Source of the DNA: Bacteroidales bacterium
Lineage (GTDB): Bacteria > Bacteroidota > Bacteroidia > Bacteroidales > JAADJA01
Direction of reading: 5' to 3'
Length of the DNA stretch: 64,000 nt
Assembly (NCBI GenBank): GCA_020438105.1
Contig: JAGQVE010000015.1
Coordinates: forward strand, 1-64,000
Shown: positions 36,451 to 46,890 of the stretch, one piece after another
How the letters are laid out: each line of letters starts with the position of its first letter
Numbering within the stretch: position 1 is the stretch's first letter
Notes under the pieces: model-generated
What the model saw: only the letters and a program-made list of their open reading frames with translations
Told to the model about the DNA's origin: nothing
Databases searched by the model: none
Translations under genes and position numbers: made by a program

Positions 36451-36819
36451 TTAAAGCACCTCAGGTGCCAGTGAAACAATTTTCATATATTGTTTTTCAC
36501 GCAGTTCCCTGGCAACCGGACCGAAAATACGGGTGCCGATCATCTCGCCTGAATTATTTAATAATACAACTGCGTTGTCGTCGAAGCGGATATAAGATCC
36601 GTCAGGACGCCTGTTTTCTTTTTTAGTTCTGACAACCACTGCTTTGGCAACGGTTCCTTTTTTGATATTGCCTGAAGGAATTGTATTTTTTACGGTAACA
36701 ATAATTTTGTCACCGATCCTGGCATATCGTTTCCCTGTTCCGCCGAGCACCCTGATGCAGAGTACTTCTTTTGCGCCGCTGTTATCAGCTACTTTGAGTC
36801 TAGATTCTTGTTGTATCAT
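36451..36819 (-). CDS. rplN: Ribosomal protein L14
   Basis: A 122-aa 50S protein ([35 protein letters not shown], with [18 protein letters not shown] at the end). Its start overlaps the rpsQ stop by one base (TAATG). Confidence 0.98.
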   Translation of the reverse strand: MIQQESRLKVADNSGAKEVLCIRVLGGTGKRYARIGDKIIVTVKNTIPSGNIKKGTVAKAVVVRTKKENRRPDGSYIRFDDNAVVLLNNSGEMIGTRIFGPVARELREKQYMKIVSLAPEVL

Positions 36820-37079
36820 TATTTAGCCCTTTCAACGATTTCAACTAACCTCCAACATTTATTTTTACTCAACGGCCGGGTTTCCATGATCCGAACCGTG
36901 TCACCCACATTGCAGTCATTTTTTTCATCATGAGCGATGAACTTGGTAGTTTTTTTAACAAACTTACCATAGATAGGGTGCTTAACTTTACGCTCAACAA
37001 CTACCACGATGGATTTGTCCATCTTGTCGCTGACGACCAGTCCTGTTCTTTCCTTTCTAAGTTTCCTGGTTTCCATCAT
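36819..37079 (-). CDS. rpsQ: Ribosomal protein S17
   Basis: An 86-aa OB-fold protein binding 16S rRNA ([40 protein letters not shown]). Two adjacent start codons, 37079 and 37076, are possible; the first overlaps the rpmC stop as TAATG. Confidence 0.97.
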   Translation of the reverse strand: MMETRKLRKERTGLVVSDKMDKSIVVVVERKVKHPIYGKFVKKTTKFIAHDEKNDCNVGDTVRIMETRPLSKNKCWRLVEIVERAK

Positions 37080-37288
37080 TACTGCTTTTTATTTGATTCT
37101 TCAAGCTCGCGTTTGCGCAGTTCAGTTTTAATGCGCGCGATGATCTTTCTGTAAGCTTTTAATTTATTAGGGTTTTCCAGTGGAGATACGGCATGATTAA
37201 TCCGCAATTTAACCAGTTGTTTGGTTTCATCTTCCAGGCGATCCCTGAGGTCAGCTGTCGAAAGCTCTTTTATAACATTTTGATCCAT
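37079..37288 (-). CDS. rpmC: Ribosomal protein L29
   Basis: A 69-aa helical-hairpin protein near the peptide exit tunnel ([40 protein letters not shown]). It lies 13 bases after rplP and is coupled to rpsQ. Confidence 0.97.
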   Translation of the reverse strand: MDQNVIKELSTADLRDRLEDETKQLVKLRINHAVSPLENPNKLKAYRKIIARIKTELRKRELEESNKKQ

Positions 37289-37301
37289 TGCTCTCTATTT
37301 T

Positions 37302-37724
37302 TTATTCTTCAACATAATCACGACGAACAACAAACTTAGTGGTAACCGGAAGTTTTTGGGCTGCAAGACGCAATGCCTCGCGAGCGATATCCAACGGCAC
37401 TCCACCAGCTTCAAATAACATTCTTCCCGGGCTTACCCTTGCAACAAACATTTCGGGTGCACCTTTACCTTTACCCATACGAACCTCTGCAGGTTTTTTG
37501 GTAATGGGTTTATCTGGGAAAATTCGAATCCAGAGTTGTCCTTCACGTTTCATATGACGGGTAACAGCCTGACGTGCAGCTTCTATTTGCCTTCCTGTTA
37601 ACCAGGCTTCCTGCAGCGATTTAATTCCAAAAGATCCAAATGCCAGTTGATTTCCTCGCATGGCGTTGCCTTTCATCTTTCCTTTTTGCTGTTTCCTGTA
37701 TTTTGTTTTCCTTGGCTGTAACAT
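37302..37724 (-). CDS. rplP: Ribosomal protein L16
   Basis: A 140-aa 50S protein near the A site ([60 protein letters not shown]). It precedes rpmC. Confidence 0.98.
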   Translation of the reverse strand: MLQPRKTKYRKQQKGKMKGNAMRGNQLAFGSFGIKSLQEAWLTGRQIEAARQAVTRHMKREGQLWIRIFPDKPITKKPAEVRMGKGKGAPEMFVARVSPGRMLFEAGGVPLDIAREALRLAAQKLPVTTKFVVRRDYVEE

Positions 37725-37755
37725 TATTATCTGTTATTATGATGATCCAATTCTA

Positions 37756-38469
37756 TTATCTACGTCTTCTTGGTTTTCCGGCAGGAGCAGCTCCTCTAAC
37801 AGGTTTTTTCTTATCCTGAATAAAATGAGCTGATAAATCACGTTTACCGAAAACTTCTCCTTTACAAATCCAAACCTTAACACCGATGCGGCCATAAGTG
37901 GTATGTGCTTCTACCAGTGCATAATCAATGTCGGCACGGAGTGTATGCAAAGGAATACGTCCTTCTTTATATATTTCGCCGCGGGCCATTTCAGCTCCAC
38001 CCAAACGACCGGATATTAAAACTTTGATACCTTCAGCACCGATCCTCATGGTGGAAGCAATACCGGTTTTAATAGCACGACGATAGGATACACGACCTTC
38101 AATTTGTTTTGCAATGGTATTGGCTACTATCATTGCATCAAGCTCAGGACGTTTAATTTCAGAAATATTAATCTGAATCTCTTTACCTGTAAGCTTTTTT
38201 AACTCTTCCTTTAGTTTATCTACTTCCTGTCCACCTTTTCCAATGATAATACCCGGACGGGCGGTAAAGATGGTAACAGTAACGAGTTTCAGTGTCCTTT
38301 CAATCAGGATTTTTGAAATACCAGCCTTTGAAAGACGAGCATTCAAATATTTTCTAATGCGGTCGTCTTCAACGATCTTTTGATCGTATTTTTTGCCACC
38401 GTACCAGCTTGAATCCCATCCACGGATGATTCCTAATCTAAGGCCTATCGGATTTGTTTTTTGTCCCAT
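37756..38469 (-). CDS. rpsC: Ribosomal protein S3
   Basis: A 237-aa 30S protein at the mRNA entry. The KH domain is visible ([20 protein letters not shown]), followed by the S3 C-terminal domain ([20 protein letters not shown]). A short basic tail ends in KPRRRR. Confidence 0.98.
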   Translation of the reverse strand: MGQKTNPIGLRLGIIRGWDSSWYGGKKYDQKIVEDDRIRKYLNARLSKAGISKILIERTLKLVTVTIFTARPGIIIGKGGQEVDKLKEELKKLTGKEIQINISEIKRPELDAMIVANTIAKQIEGRVSYRRAIKTGIASTMRIGAEGIKVLISGRLGGAEMARGEIYKEGRIPLHTLRADIDYALVEAHTTYGRIGVKVWICKGEVFGKRDLSAHFIQDKKKPVRGAAPAGKPRRRR

Positions 38470-38487
38470 TATAATATTCGTTAAATC

Positions 38488-38892
38488 TTAAACTTCAACA
38501 TTTTTATCATCCACGATCAACGTCACATGATTAGAGCGCTTCCGAACCCTGTAAGCTCTCCCTTGCGGAGCTGTTTGAACACGCTTTAACATCCTGCCAC
38601 TGTCAACCGAAACTTCTTTGACGTACAAATTGGCATCTTCAATCCTGACACCTTCATTTTTAGCCTGCCAGTTAGCAACTGCTGAAAGCAGTAATTTGTG
38701 CAGTCGGCCAGCGGCTTCCATGGGTGAGTGCTTTAAAATGTGCAAAGCTTTCTCAACTTCCATGCCACGTACCAATCCGGCAGCTAACCGCATTTTTCGC
38801 GGTGATGTGGGAACATTATTCAATTTGGCAAAAGCCACTTTTTTATTTTCCCTTTGTAATGCCTCGGCACTTATTCTTTTTCTGGATCCCAT
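38488..38892 (-). CDS. rplV: Ribosomal protein L22
   Basis: A 134-aa exit-tunnel protein (KLNNVPTSPRKMRLAAGLVR, VSVDSGRMLKRVQTAPQGRA). A basic N-terminal extension of about 20 residues precedes the core. Confidence 0.97.
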   Translation of the reverse strand: MGSRKRISAEALQRENKKVAFAKLNNVPTSPRKMRLAAGLVRGMEVEKALHILKHSPMEAAGRLHKLLLSAVANWQAKNEGVRIEDANLYVKEVSVDSGRMLKRVQTAPQGRAYRVRKRSNHVTLIVDDKNVEV

Positions 38893-38927
38893 TTTCAGAT
38901 TATTTCTAAGTTAACAATATGACGATT

Positions 38928-39206
38928 CTATCGCTTTCCTTTATCTTTTGAACCGGCATGTCCCCTGAATATACGGGTTGGAGCAAATTCTCCAAGCTTG
39001 TGACCTACCATATTCTCAGTAACATACACCGGGATAAATTTATTTCCATTATGCACAGCAATCGTTTGACCAACAAAATCGGGTGAAATTACCGAAGCCC
39101 TTGACCATGTCTTAATGACGGTCTTTTTGTTAGACTCCACGTTTTGGAGTACTTTCTTTTCCAGTTTATAGTGGATATATGGTCCTTTTTTAAGTGATCT
39201 ACTCAT
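38928..39206 (-). CDS. rpsS: Ribosomal protein S19
   Basis: A 92-aa 30S head protein ([40 protein letters not shown]). It lies between rplB and rplV. Confidence 0.98.
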   Translation of the reverse strand: MSRSLKKGPYIHYKLEKKVLQNVESNKKTVIKTWSRASVISPDFVGQTIAVHNGNKFIPVYVTENMVGHKLGEFAPTRIFRGHAGSKDKGKR

Positions 39207-39215
39207 GACTACCGA

Positions 39216-40040
39216 TTATTTTTTCCTTCTTTCAATGATGTATTTGCTTGACGCTTTTTTCTTTGAGCGTGTTTTGTATCCTTTGGCTGGTAAACCCTTA
39301 CGTGAACGTGGATGCCCACCTGATGAACGACCTTCACCACCACCCATTGGGTGATCTACTGGATTCATAACAACACCACGGGTTCTTGGCCTGCGGCCCA
39401 ACCAACGACTTCTTCCGGCTTTACCTGAAACTTCAAGACTGTGGTCAGGATTTGACACCATACCAACAGTAGCTTTACAAGTATTAAGAATCATCCTGGT
39501 TTCGCCTGAAGGTAATTTAATGATAGCAAATTTGCCTTCACGGGATACCAGTTGTGCATAAGATCCTGCACTGCGTGCCATCTTGGCACCTTGTCCCGGA
39601 CGTAACTCAATATTGTGAATGATAGTTCCGAATGGGATTTCACTCAAATACATTGAATTTCCTACCTCAGGACTTACACCTTTACCGGCAATAACTTCCT
39701 GGTCAACTTTTAAACCATGAGGAGCAACGATATAACGTTTTTCACCGTCGGTATAAACCAGCAAGGCTATTCTTGCAGTACGATTTGGATCATACTCAAT
39801 GGTTTTAACCTTGGCAGGCATACCCTCTTTATCGCGTTTAAAATCAATGATTCTATATTTTTGCTTATGACCACCACCCATATATCGCATGGTCATTTTA
39901 CCTTCGTTATTCCTACCACCAGATTTCTTCATAGGAGCAAGCAAACTCTTCTCTGGTTTTGAGGTAGTCACTTCATCAAACGCACTAATTATCTTAAAGC
40001 GTTGACTGGATGTTGTCGGTTTGAATTTTTTTAAAGCCAT
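39216..40040 (-). CDS. rplB: Ribosomal protein L2
   Basis: A 274-aa peptidyl-transferase-centre protein. The conserved core [20 protein letters not shown] carries the functionally important His, followed by [20 protein letters not shown]. The length is normal. Confidence 0.98.
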   Translation of the reverse strand: MALKKFKPTTSSQRFKIISAFDEVTTSKPEKSLLAPMKKSGGRNNEGKMTMRYMGGGHKQKYRIIDFKRDKEGMPAKVKTIEYDPNRTARIALLVYTDGEKRYIVAPHGLKVDQEVIAGKGVSPEVGNSMYLSEIPFGTIIHNIELRPGQGAKMARSAGSYAQLVSREGKFAIIKLPSGETRMILNTCKATVGMVSNPDHSLEVSGKAGRSRWLGRRPRTRGVVMNPVDHPMGGGEGRSSGGHPRSRKGLPAKGYKTRSKKKASSKYIIERRKK

Positions 40041-40045
40041 TTATC

Positions 40046-40336
40046 TTAAATATTGCTGTAAAAATCAATAGTTTCTCCTTCAGCTAACGTAACGATAGCT
40101 TTTTTAACTGCGCTGGTACGACCGGCAATAACTCCGGCTTTGGTAAACCGTGACTTTTCTTTACCTGAATAATTCATGGTATTAACAGCCACTACATCTA
40201 CACCGTAAAAATCCTCAACTGCATTTTTAATCTGGATCTTATTGGCTTTTTTATGCACAATAAATCCATAGCGGTTAAGTTTTTCACCAAGCGCTGTCAT
40301 TTTCTCTGTAATTACCGGTTTTACTAATATTTCCAT
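40046..40336 (-). CDS. rplW: Ribosomal protein L23
   Basis: A 96-aa exit-tunnel protein and docking site for trigger factor (EILVKPVITEKMTALGEKLN, IKNAVEDFYGVDVVAVNTMN). It lies five bases before rplB. Confidence 0.97.
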   Translation of the reverse strand: MEILVKPVITEKMTALGEKLNRYGFIVHKKANKIQIKNAVEDFYGVDVVAVNTMNYSGKEKSRFTKAGVIAGRTSAVKKAIVTLAEGETIDFYSNI

Positions 40337-40349
40337 CGTATCCGTTAAT

Positions 40350-40982
40350 TTAATTTACCGAATGTAACTTTTCAATTTCTTTGATCGAACTTTCGGCAAT
40401 CAGAATGTTATTTGCATTCAAAATGTCGTAAGTGTTGATGGCATTTGCACTGATCACTTTGGTTTTTTGCAGATTTCTTGATGACAGATAAACATTTTTA
40501 TCGGATTTATCCATGATCAATAATACCTTTTTACCCTGCAACTCAAAGCTGTTGATCATTTCAACAAAACTTTTGGTTTTGGGAGCATCAAAGGTGAAAT
40601 CTTCAAGAACGATCATATTGTTTTCTTTCACTTTGTAAGCAAGTGCTGATAACCGTGCAAGTCGTTTCAGTTTTTTGTTCAATTTAAAACCGTAATCTCT
40701 GGGTTGGGGACCAAAAATACGTCCTCCGCCTCTGAAAACCGGGTTTTTAATATCACCAAAACGGGCTGTTCCGGTACCTTTCTGACGTTTGATCTTACGG
40801 GTACTTCCAGCTACTTCGCCGCGTTCTTTTGATTTGTGCGTGCCCTGCCTTTTATTGGCCATGTGTTGTTTAACATCCAGGTAAATAGCATGGTCATTCG
40901 GTTCAATTCCGAAAACTCCCTCATCAAGTTTTACCTTTTTTGATGTTTTCTGGCCGCTGATGTTATATACTTCTAACTCCAT
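40350..40982 (-). CDS. rplD: Ribosomal protein L4
   Basis: A 210-aa protein with the tunnel loop [20 protein letters not shown] and [20 protein letters not shown]. In E. coli L4 represses its own operon; nothing in this sequence tests that. The start overlaps the rplC 3' end by 10 bases. Confidence 0.98.
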   Translation of the reverse strand: MELEVYNISGQKTSKKVKLDEGVFGIEPNDHAIYLDVKQHMANKRQGTHKSKERGEVAGSTRKIKRQKGTGTARFGDIKNPVFRGGGRIFGPQPRDYGFKLNKKLKRLARLSALAYKVKENNMIVLEDFTFDAPKTKSFVEMINSFELQGKKVLLIMDKSDKNVYLSSRNLQKTKVISANAINTYDILNANNILIAESSIKEIEKLHSVN

Positions 40983-41602
40983 CTTTCAAGAATTACATAT
41001 GAACCATTTGGACCTGGAACAGATCCTTTTATTAAAACAAGGTTTTTGTCAGGATAGATTTTGACAACCTGAAGATTGATCATCTTAACACGTGTTCCAC
41101 CAGTACGACCAGCCATACGCATTCCTTTAAATACCCTTGATGGCCAACTGGAAGCTCCAATTGAACCGGGTGCACGCATACGATTGTGCTGTCCGTGAGT
41201 GGCATCATTTACACCTGCAAATCCATGACGTTTTACAACCCCTTGGAATCCTTTACCTTTTGAAATTCCTACCACATCGATATACTCACCTTCTTCAAAA
41301 ATGTCGGCTTTCAATATATCTCCAAACTTTTTGGTATGACCTACTTCGAAACGTGTAAATTCAGCTACTACTTTTTTAGGAGAAACACCTGCCTTTGCAA
41401 AATGTCCTTTTAATGCCTTGCTAGTATGCTTGTCCTTTTTATCGTCAAAAGCTATCTGAATTGCTTCGTAGCCATCGGTTTTTTTGGTTTTGACCTGGGT
41501 AACCACGCATGGCCCCGCCTCTATGACCGTACAGGGAATATTTTTCCCTTCCTGATCGAAGATGCTGGTCATTCCGATTTTTTTACCAATAATTCCTGAC
41601 AT
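40973..41602 (-). CDS. rplC: Ribosomal protein L3
   Basis: A 209-aa 50S protein ([60 protein letters not shown]). Its 3' end overlaps rplD by 10 bases. Confidence 0.98.
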   Translation of the reverse strand: MSGIIGKKIGMTSIFDQEGKNIPCTVIEAGPCVVTQVKTKKTDGYEAIQIAFDDKKDKHTSKALKGHFAKAGVSPKKVVAEFTRFEVGHTKKFGDILKADIFEEGEYIDVVGISKGKGFQGVVKRHGFAGVNDATHGQHNRMRAPGSIGASSWPSRVFKGMRMAGRTGGTRVKMINLQVVKIYPDKNLVLIKGSVPGPNGSYVILERWS

Positions 41603-41642
41603 CGTTTATCTTTTTTAAAAATCTTAACTTTCTAAATTCAAA

Positions 41643-41948
41643 TCAAACCTTGATTTCAACCTCTACACCACTGGGAAGCTCGAGCTTCATTAATGCATCA
41701 ATGGTTTTTGTTGTAGAACTGTAAATATCAAGCAATCGTTTGTATGAGCTTAATTGGAATTGCTCACGCGACTTTTTATTTACAAAGGTCGACCTGTTAA
41801 CGGTAAAAATCTTTTTGTTGGTTGGCAATGGAATAGGTCCGTTGACAACAGCACCGGTCGATTTAATCGTCTTAACGATCTTTTCAGCTGATTTATCAAC
41901 CAGGTTGTGATCGTACGATTTCAATTTAATTCTAATTCTCTGACTCAC
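41643..41948 (-). CDS. rpsJ: Ribosomal protein S10
   Basis: A 101-aa 30S protein and, in other bacteria, the NusB partner in antitermination ([39 protein letters not shown]). It lies directly after fusA with no tuf gene between them. Confidence 0.98.
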   Translation of the reverse strand: MSQRIRIKLKSYDHNLVDKSAEKIVKTIKSTGAVVNGPIPLPTNKKIFTVNRSTFVNKKSREQFQLSSYKRLLDIYSSTTKTIDALMKLELPSGVEVEIKV

Positions 41949-41968
41949 TGTAATAAATTTATTAATTA

Positions 41969-44074
41969 TCAGATTGTTACCAAATATCCTTTAATTTTAT
42001 ACATTACATTTTCTGTAATGTCCCTGGGAGCTAATGCATAATGCGAAAACTCCATGCTGGATTGCGCCCTGCCTGATGAAAGGGTACGTAATGAAGTTAC
42101 ATAACCAAACATTTCAGCAAGCGGAACTTTAGCTTTTACAATTTGACGACCTACCTTTGATTCAACATCTTCAACATGTCCTCTCCGTTTATTTAAATCA
42201 CCGGTAATATCGCCTACATACTCATCGGGTGTTACTACTTCAAGGCGCATGATGGGTTCATAAAGAACCGGTCCGGCAGCTTTACAAGCTTCCTTAAACG
42301 ACCTTGCTGCTGCGGCCTCAAATGCAAGTGAATCACTATCCACACTGTGATATGATCCGTCAACCAACTTCACTTTCAGATTCAGCATTGGGAAACCAAG
42401 CAAAACACCATTTGACATGGCTGATTCAAATCCCTTTTTAACCGCAGGGATAAATTCTTTTGGAATGGCATTTCCACGAATCTCGTTGATAAACTCAAGT
42501 CCTTTAACCTCATCAGAGGCCGGTCCAACTTCAACAACGATCTCAGCAAATTTCCCTTTTCCTCCAGTTTGTTTTTTGTAAACTTCCGTATGAATAACTG
42601 TTTTTTCAACTCCTTCACGATAAGCCACAGATGGCTTTCCTTTATTGCAGAAGAGATTAAATTCCCGTTGCAACCTGTCTAGGATAATCTCCAAATGAAG
42701 TTCGCCCATGCCACTAATTACCGTTTGACCAGTTTCCTCATCAATTGCAACCGTGAAAGTGGGATCTTCTTCAGCCATTTTTTTCAATGAACCGAAAAGC
42801 TTGTCAACATCATCCTGAGTTTTTGGCTCAACGGCCATTCTGATAACCGGTTCAGGAAACTGCATGGTTTCGAGAACAACAGGATGTTTTGGATCGCAAA
42901 GCGTGTCTCCAGTTCTGATCTCTTTAAATCCTATCGCAACTGCAATATCACCGGCTTCGATGGTTTTGATGGCCTTTTGCTTATTGGCATGTACCTGCAT
43001 CAACCGCATGATTCGCTCCTTTTTATCGGTACCGGAATTTAATACCTGTTGACCGGCATCCATTTTCCCGGAATAAACCCTGAAGAATGCTACTCTTCCA
43101 ACAAAAGGATCAGTAGCAATTTTAAAAGCAAGCGCAGCAAATGGTTCGTTTTCATCTGCATGGCGTTCAACTTCTTTTTGAGTGTAGGGGTTAATACCTG
43201 AGATGGAAGGAATATCAGTTGGGTTTGGAAGGAAATTTACAACAGCATCCAGTAATAACTGAACACCTTTATTTTTAAAACTTGAACCACACAAAACAGG
43301 AGTAACTCGCATTTCCAGAACTGCTTTCCGGAGTGTGGCAATAATTTCTTCTTCAGAAATAGCATTGGGATCAACTAAAAATTTGGTAAAGAGCTCTTCA
43401 TTTTCTTCAGCAGCACCTTCAATAAGATGTGTGCGATACTCTTCTACCATTTCTTTCATGTCCTCCGGAATGGGAATTTCATGAAATTCTTTTCCCAGGG
43501 AGGCATTATCCCATTCGTATGCTTTATTTGAAATAAGGTCAACAATTCCGGTAAAATCATCTTCAGCGCCTATGGGTAACTGAATTGGGACAGGAACAGC
43601 AACCAGTTTTTCTTTAATTTCGGTAACTACCTTGAAAAAGTCAGCACCGGCACGATCCATTTTGTTAACATAACAAATTCGTGGAACATGATACCGGTTT
43701 GCCTGATTCCAGACAGTTTCAGATTGAGGTTCAACACCACCAACAGCACAGAAAATGGCAATAGCACCATCCAATACCCGCAATGAGCGTTCTACTTCAA
43801 CAGTAAAATCAACATGCCCGGGAGTATCAATGATATTGATGCGATAATCCTGCTCATTCTTTTTCCAGAAAACCGTTGTGGCAGCTGAGGTGATGGTAAT
43901 TCCGCGCTCCTGCTCTTGTTGCATCCAATCCATGGTTGCAGCACCATCATGAACCTCTCCTATTCGGTAATTAACGCCGGTATAGTACAAAATACGCTCG
44001 GTCGTCGTGGTTTTACCCGCGTCGATGTGCGCCATAATGCCAATGTTTCTTGTATGTTTCAGTCTGTCTGACAT
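41969..44074 (-). CDS. fusA: Elongation factor G
   Basis: A 701-aa translocation GTPase. The Walker A motif lies at residues 15-22 (AHIDAGKT), with switch [10 protein letters not shown] and the NKMD specificity motif in [12 protein letters not shown]. Domains II-V follow, with domain IV containing [20 protein letters not shown]. Length and motifs are those of canonical EF-G rather than the EF-G2 paralogue. It lies between rpsG and rpsJ. Confidence 0.98.
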   Translation of the reverse strand: MSDRLKHTRNIGIMAHIDAGKTTTTERILYYTGVNYRIGEVHDGAATMDWMQQEQERGITITSAATTVFWKKNEQDYRINIIDTPGHVDFTVEVERSLRVLDGAIAIFCAVGGVEPQSETVWNQANRYHVPRICYVNKMDRAGADFFKVVTEIKEKLVAVPVPIQLPIGAEDDFTGIVDLISNKAYEWDNASLGKEFHEIPIPEDMKEMVEEYRTHLIEGAAEENEELFTKFLVDPNAISEEEIIATLRKAVLEMRVTPVLCGSSFKNKGVQLLLDAVVNFLPNPTDIPSISGINPYTQKEVERHADENEPFAALAFKIATDPFVGRVAFFRVYSGKMDAGQQVLNSGTDKKERIMRLMQVHANKQKAIKTIEAGDIAVAIGFKEIRTGDTLCDPKHPVVLETMQFPEPVIRMAVEPKTQDDVDKLFGSLKKMAEEDPTFTVAIDEETGQTVISGMGELHLEIILDRLQREFNLFCNKGKPSVAYREGVEKTVIHTEVYKKQTGGKGKFAEIVVEVGPASDEVKGLEFINEIRGNAIPKEFIPAVKKGFESAMSNGVLLGFPMLNLKVKLVDGSYHSVDSDSLAFEAAAARSFKEACKAAGPVLYEPIMRLEVVTPDEYVGDITGDLNKRRGHVEDVESKVGRQIVKAKVPLAEMFGYVTSLRTLSSGRAQSSMEFSHYALAPRDITENVMYKIKGYLVTI

Positions 44075-44100
44075 TGCTTGTACTATCCCTGCCCTAAAAA

Positions 44101-44568
44101 TTAAAATCTAAAGTGAGAGAAAGCTTTATTTGCATCGGCCATACGGTGAGTATCTTCCTTACGTTTAAAAGCACCACCCTCTTCTTTATAACCAGCCATG
44201 ATCTCACCGGCTAGCTTTTGAGCCATTGATTTCTCATGACGTTTGCGTGCATATCCGATCAGGTTTTTCATTCCGATTGACATTTTCCTACCGGGACGAA
44301 TTTCTGAAGGGATCTGGAAGGTTGCACCACCAATACGACGACTCCTAACCTCAACGGATGGAGTAACATTGGCCAGCGCTTTTTTCCATACTTCAACACC
44401 ATTTTCTTTTGTTTTTTCTTCAACAATATCCATGGCATCATAGAAGATCTTATAAGCAAGGCCCTTCTTTCCTTCTAACATAATGTTGTTCACGAACTTG
44501 GTTACAAGAACATCATTGAATTTTGGATCCGGAAGTATGATTCGCTTTTTTGGCTTCGCTTTCCTCAT
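44101..44568 (-). CDS. rpsG: Ribosomal protein S7
   Basis: A 155-aa 16S rRNA-binding protein ([40 protein letters not shown]). It lies between rpsL and fusA. Confidence 0.98.
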   Translation of the reverse strand: MRKAKPKKRIILPDPKFNDVLVTKFVNNIMLEGKKGLAYKIFYDAMDIVEEKTKENGVEVWKKALANVTPSVEVRSRRIGGATFQIPSEIRPGRKMSIGMKNLIGYARKRHEKSMAQKLAGEIMAGYKEEGGAFKRKEDTHRMADANKAFSHFRF

Positions 44569-44601
44569 AATATATATGTATTAAATCTTTATAATCAGTT
44601 T

Positions 44602-44976
44602 CTATTTCTTAGGTCTTTTGGTTCCGTACTTCGACCTGCGCTGTGTTCTTCCTTCAACACCTGAAGTATCTAACGCACCACGAATGATGTGATAACGAAC
44701 ACCCGGAAGGTCTTTCACCCTGCCACCGCGAATCAGTACGATACTGTGTTCCTGCAGATTGTGACCTTCACCCGGAATGTAGGCATTCACCTCTTTCTGG
44801 TTGGTAAGCCTTACCCTGGCAACTTTACGCATTGCTGAGTTTGGTTTTTTAGGGGTAGTTGTGTAAACCCTAACGCAAACACCACGACGCTGCGGACATG
44901 AATCCAATGCCGGCGACTTACTTTTGTCTGTCAATTTTTTTCTACCTTTTCTTACTAATTGTTGTATTGTAGGCAT
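44602..44976 (-). CDS. rpsL: Ribosomal protein S12
   Basis: A 124-aa decoding-site protein, first gene of the ribosomal supercluster ([20 protein letters not shown]). The two lysines whose change gives streptomycin resistance in other bacteria are present ([12 protein letters not shown] and [13 protein letters not shown]), so the sequence is the sensitive type. A 430-base upstream region with promoters and palindromes precedes it. Confidence 0.98.
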   Translation of the reverse strand: MPTIQQLVRKGRKKLTDKSKSPALDSCPQRRGVCVRVYTTTPKKPNSAMRKVARVRLTNQKEVNAYIPGEGHNLQEHSIVLIRGGRVKDLPGVRYHIIRGALDTSGVEGRTQRRSKYGTKRPKK

Positions 44977-45033
44977 ATTAAACTAATTAAATCAACTAAA
45001 TCTTTATTTACAAAGCCCTCTTTTTGGGGAGCG

Positions 45034-45041
45034 CAAAAGTA
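45034..45041 (-). promoter_or_regulatory. Proximal -7 element upstream of rpsL
   Basis: The minus strand reads TACTTTTG followed by CGC, a full TAnnTTTG match, 58 bases before the rpsL ATG. No TTTG is found at -33, so activity is less certain than for the distal site. Confidence 0.5.
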
Positions 45042-45168
45042 CGATTATTTATTTATCATTTTACCGGCCAATTAAAATAAATTAATTAACAGGCAATTAT
45101 TTAAACTCGTAAGAAATATGGAAATACAATTAAGGCGGGGTATCCAGACGACCAGTTGACGTTATTTG

Positions 45169-45186
45169 AAGAAACATATGTTTCTT
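45169..45186. repeat. 18-bp perfect palindrome in the rpsL leader
   Basis: AAGAAACATATGTTTCTT is its own reverse complement. It is adjacent to the 8-bp palindrome TTGATCAA (45186-45193). It could be a binding site for a dimeric regulator or a short hairpin in leader RNA. Confidence 0.55.
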
Positions 45187-45286
45187 TGATCAACCGTTGG
45201 AACCTTTATTTGTCTTAATTTGTCAGGTTTCCTAATTTCTTTAAATATCAATAAATTAAATACTGAACGTTCATCTAAAGCGGGTG

Positions 45287-45318
45287 CAAAAGTATGAATT
45301 TTTTAATAAAAACAAACT
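45287..45318 (-). promoter_or_regulatory. Main promoter of the ribosomal supercluster
   Basis: On the minus strand TTTG (45318-45315), a 20-base A/T-rich spacer and TACTTTTG (45294-45287) match both boxes of the Bacteroidota consensus at normal spacing. The rpsL ATG is about 310 bases downstream. Confidence 0.7.
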
Positions 45319-45403
45319 TTTTTTAATAAAAATTTAAGAGTAACGAAAGTAATTATTTGAAACTACCTGAATATCCACGGGAAAACCATGCCAAATAAAT
45401 AAA

Positions 45404-45430
45404 CGCTGAACCCGATAAGTTGATTCAGCG
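45404..45430 (-). terminator. Terminator of the alpha-amylase gene
   Basis: Arms CGCTGAA (45404-45410) and TTCAGCG (45424-45430) form a 7-bp stem. On the minus strand it is followed by TTTATTTATTT. It lies 25 bases past the amylase stop. Confidence 0.75.
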
Positions 45431-45454
45431 CTTATAAATTTTTTCCTGATTTTT

Positions 45455-46861
45455 TTATTTTTTCAGGAGGAAATACCCCCAGGGCTCCATGATCATCTCT
45501 TCTTTTTCATTTAATTGTGCCGGCTCACCGGTTTCTATATTAACAAGGTCGGTTTCCATAATCGGTTGAGCAAATTGAAAACTTACAGGCTCATTTGAAA
45601 GATTTGCAATAACAATGATCGCATCATTTCCTTTTACCCTTTTAAAGGCAATCACCTTTTCGTCAGCAGTTGTATGAATCCGTTCAAAAGGTGCTCCGTA
45701 ACCTCCATTCCACAAAACTTTGTTATTATGCTTTAAGGCAATCATTTTTGTATAAAATGGCAACCAGGGCGAGTCAAAATTCCAATTGATCTCATCCTTT
45801 TCAAAAAACTCAAGCCTTTTATCAAGGCCCACTTCCTGACCGCTATATATCAAAGGCATTCCGGGAAGTGTATACGTGAGCATGGCAAATACTTGTGCAC
45901 CTTTGCCCATACGCTCGGTTACCGTCCCGTTCCATGAATTTTCATCGTGGTTGGTGATAAAATTCATCCTATATGCATTTAAAGTATCATAGGTGGTATC
46001 CATTTTCTGGTAATAAGCATCAATATCATTGGCATTCATTTTCCCTTTGGCGATCTCATTATATATATGGTGTAATTCCCAGGCATAACTCATATCAAAT
46101 GCCATTTGGTGATGATCAAGCTTTTCAGCTTCAGCCAACATAAACACAGGTTTTACTACATCCAGTTGAACGCGTGCCGAATCCCAAAAATCGGTAGGAA
46201 CTTCGGCGGCTACATCACACCGGTAGCCATCAATATCAGCTTCTTCAACCCAAAATTTCAGCGCATCGATCATGGCTGCGCGCATATCAGGATTATCATA
46301 ATTCAATTTTGCAACATCAGTCCAGTCAAAAGGTGAGATCATTTGTCCGGTTGAATCAGTAGCATAATATTCAGGATGATTATAAATCCAGGGATTATCC
46401 CAGGCAGAATGGTTAGCCACCCAGTCAAGTATTACTTTAAATCCCATATTATGTGCTTTTTGCACAAACGTTTTGAAGTCATCCATTGACCCATACTCCG
46501 GATTAACTTTTTTATAATCCTGAACTGCATAATAACTTCCCAGGGTGCCTTTCCTGTTTTTTTCGCCAATTGGATGGATTGGCATCAGCCATAAAATATC
46601 AACACCCATTTCACGGAGCCGGGGTAAATGATCTTCAAATGCCCTTAGAGTTCCTTCGGGGGTATATTGCCTTATATTGACTTCATAAATGTTGGCATTT
46701 TTACTCCACTCGGGATGTTTGACTCCAATCTGAACTTCCTCTTCTGCTTGCTCAGAAACCTTTATTTCCTGATTGCAGGCAATCAAGCTAATGACAGCGA
46801 TAACAATAAAAATATTGAAACCCAACCTGAAAGGGTTAACTTTTCTAGTGTTTAGATTCAT
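45455..46861 (-). CDS. GH13 alpha-amylase-type lipoprotein
   Basis: A 468-aa enzyme with a lipoprotein signal; lipobox ISLIAC holds Cys29, so it is anchored in the envelope. The GH13 barrel starts at about residue 50 (WSKNANIYEVNIRQYTPEGT). DWVANHS is conserved region I; the nucleophile Asp lies in DGYRCDVAAE, the acid/base Glu in MLAEAEKLD and the third Asp in ITNHDENSW. It should hydrolyse alpha-1,4 glucans or maltodextrins outside the cytoplasm. It follows a HAD phosphatase/phosphoglucomutase-like gene by 30 bases, consistent with joint starch or maltose use. No SusC/SusD pair is in the window. Confidence 0.9.
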   Translation of the reverse strand: MNLNTRKVNPFRLGFNIFIVIAVISLIACNQEIKVSEQAEEEVQIGVKHPEWSKNANIYEVNIRQYTPEGTLRAFEDHLPRLREMGVDILWLMPIHPIGEKNRKGTLGSYYAVQDYKKVNPEYGSMDDFKTFVQKAHNMGFKVILDWVANHSAWDNPWIYNHPEYYATDSTGQMISPFDWTDVAKLNYDNPDMRAAMIDALKFWVEEADIDGYRCDVAAEVPTDFWDSARVQLDVVKPVFMLAEAEKLDHHQMAFDMSYAWELHHIYNEIAKGKMNANDIDAYYQKMDTTYDTLNAYRMNFITNHDENSWNGTVTERMGKGAQVFAMLTYTLPGMPLIYSGQEVGLDKRLEFFEKDEINWNFDSPWLPFYTKMIALKHNNKVLWNGGYGAPFERIHTTADEKVIAFKRVKGNDAIIVIANLSNEPVSFQFAQPIMETDLVNIETGEPAQLNEKEEMIMEPWGYFLLKK

Positions 46862-46890
46862 GATCTGTGAAATTTATTTTGGCGTCAAAA

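Larger units (their letters stand above)
44977..45403 (-). other. Leader/control region of the ribosomal supercluster
   Basis: This is a gene-free, AT-rich stretch between rpsL and the amylase terminator. It holds two TACTTTTGC promoter elements about 250 bases apart. Between them are an 18-bp palindrome, a TTGATCAA palindrome and a bulged GGAAACC/GGTTCC stem around 45200-45235. A transcript from the distal promoter would have a structured leader of about 300 bases before rpsL. No coding sequence was recognised in it. Confidence 0.55.

Noticed and set aside
44977-45403. Possible tRNA or riboswitch in the rpsL leader
   Set aside because: No T-loop/acceptor pattern or known aptamer consensus could be recognised; only palindromes and promoter boxes stand out.
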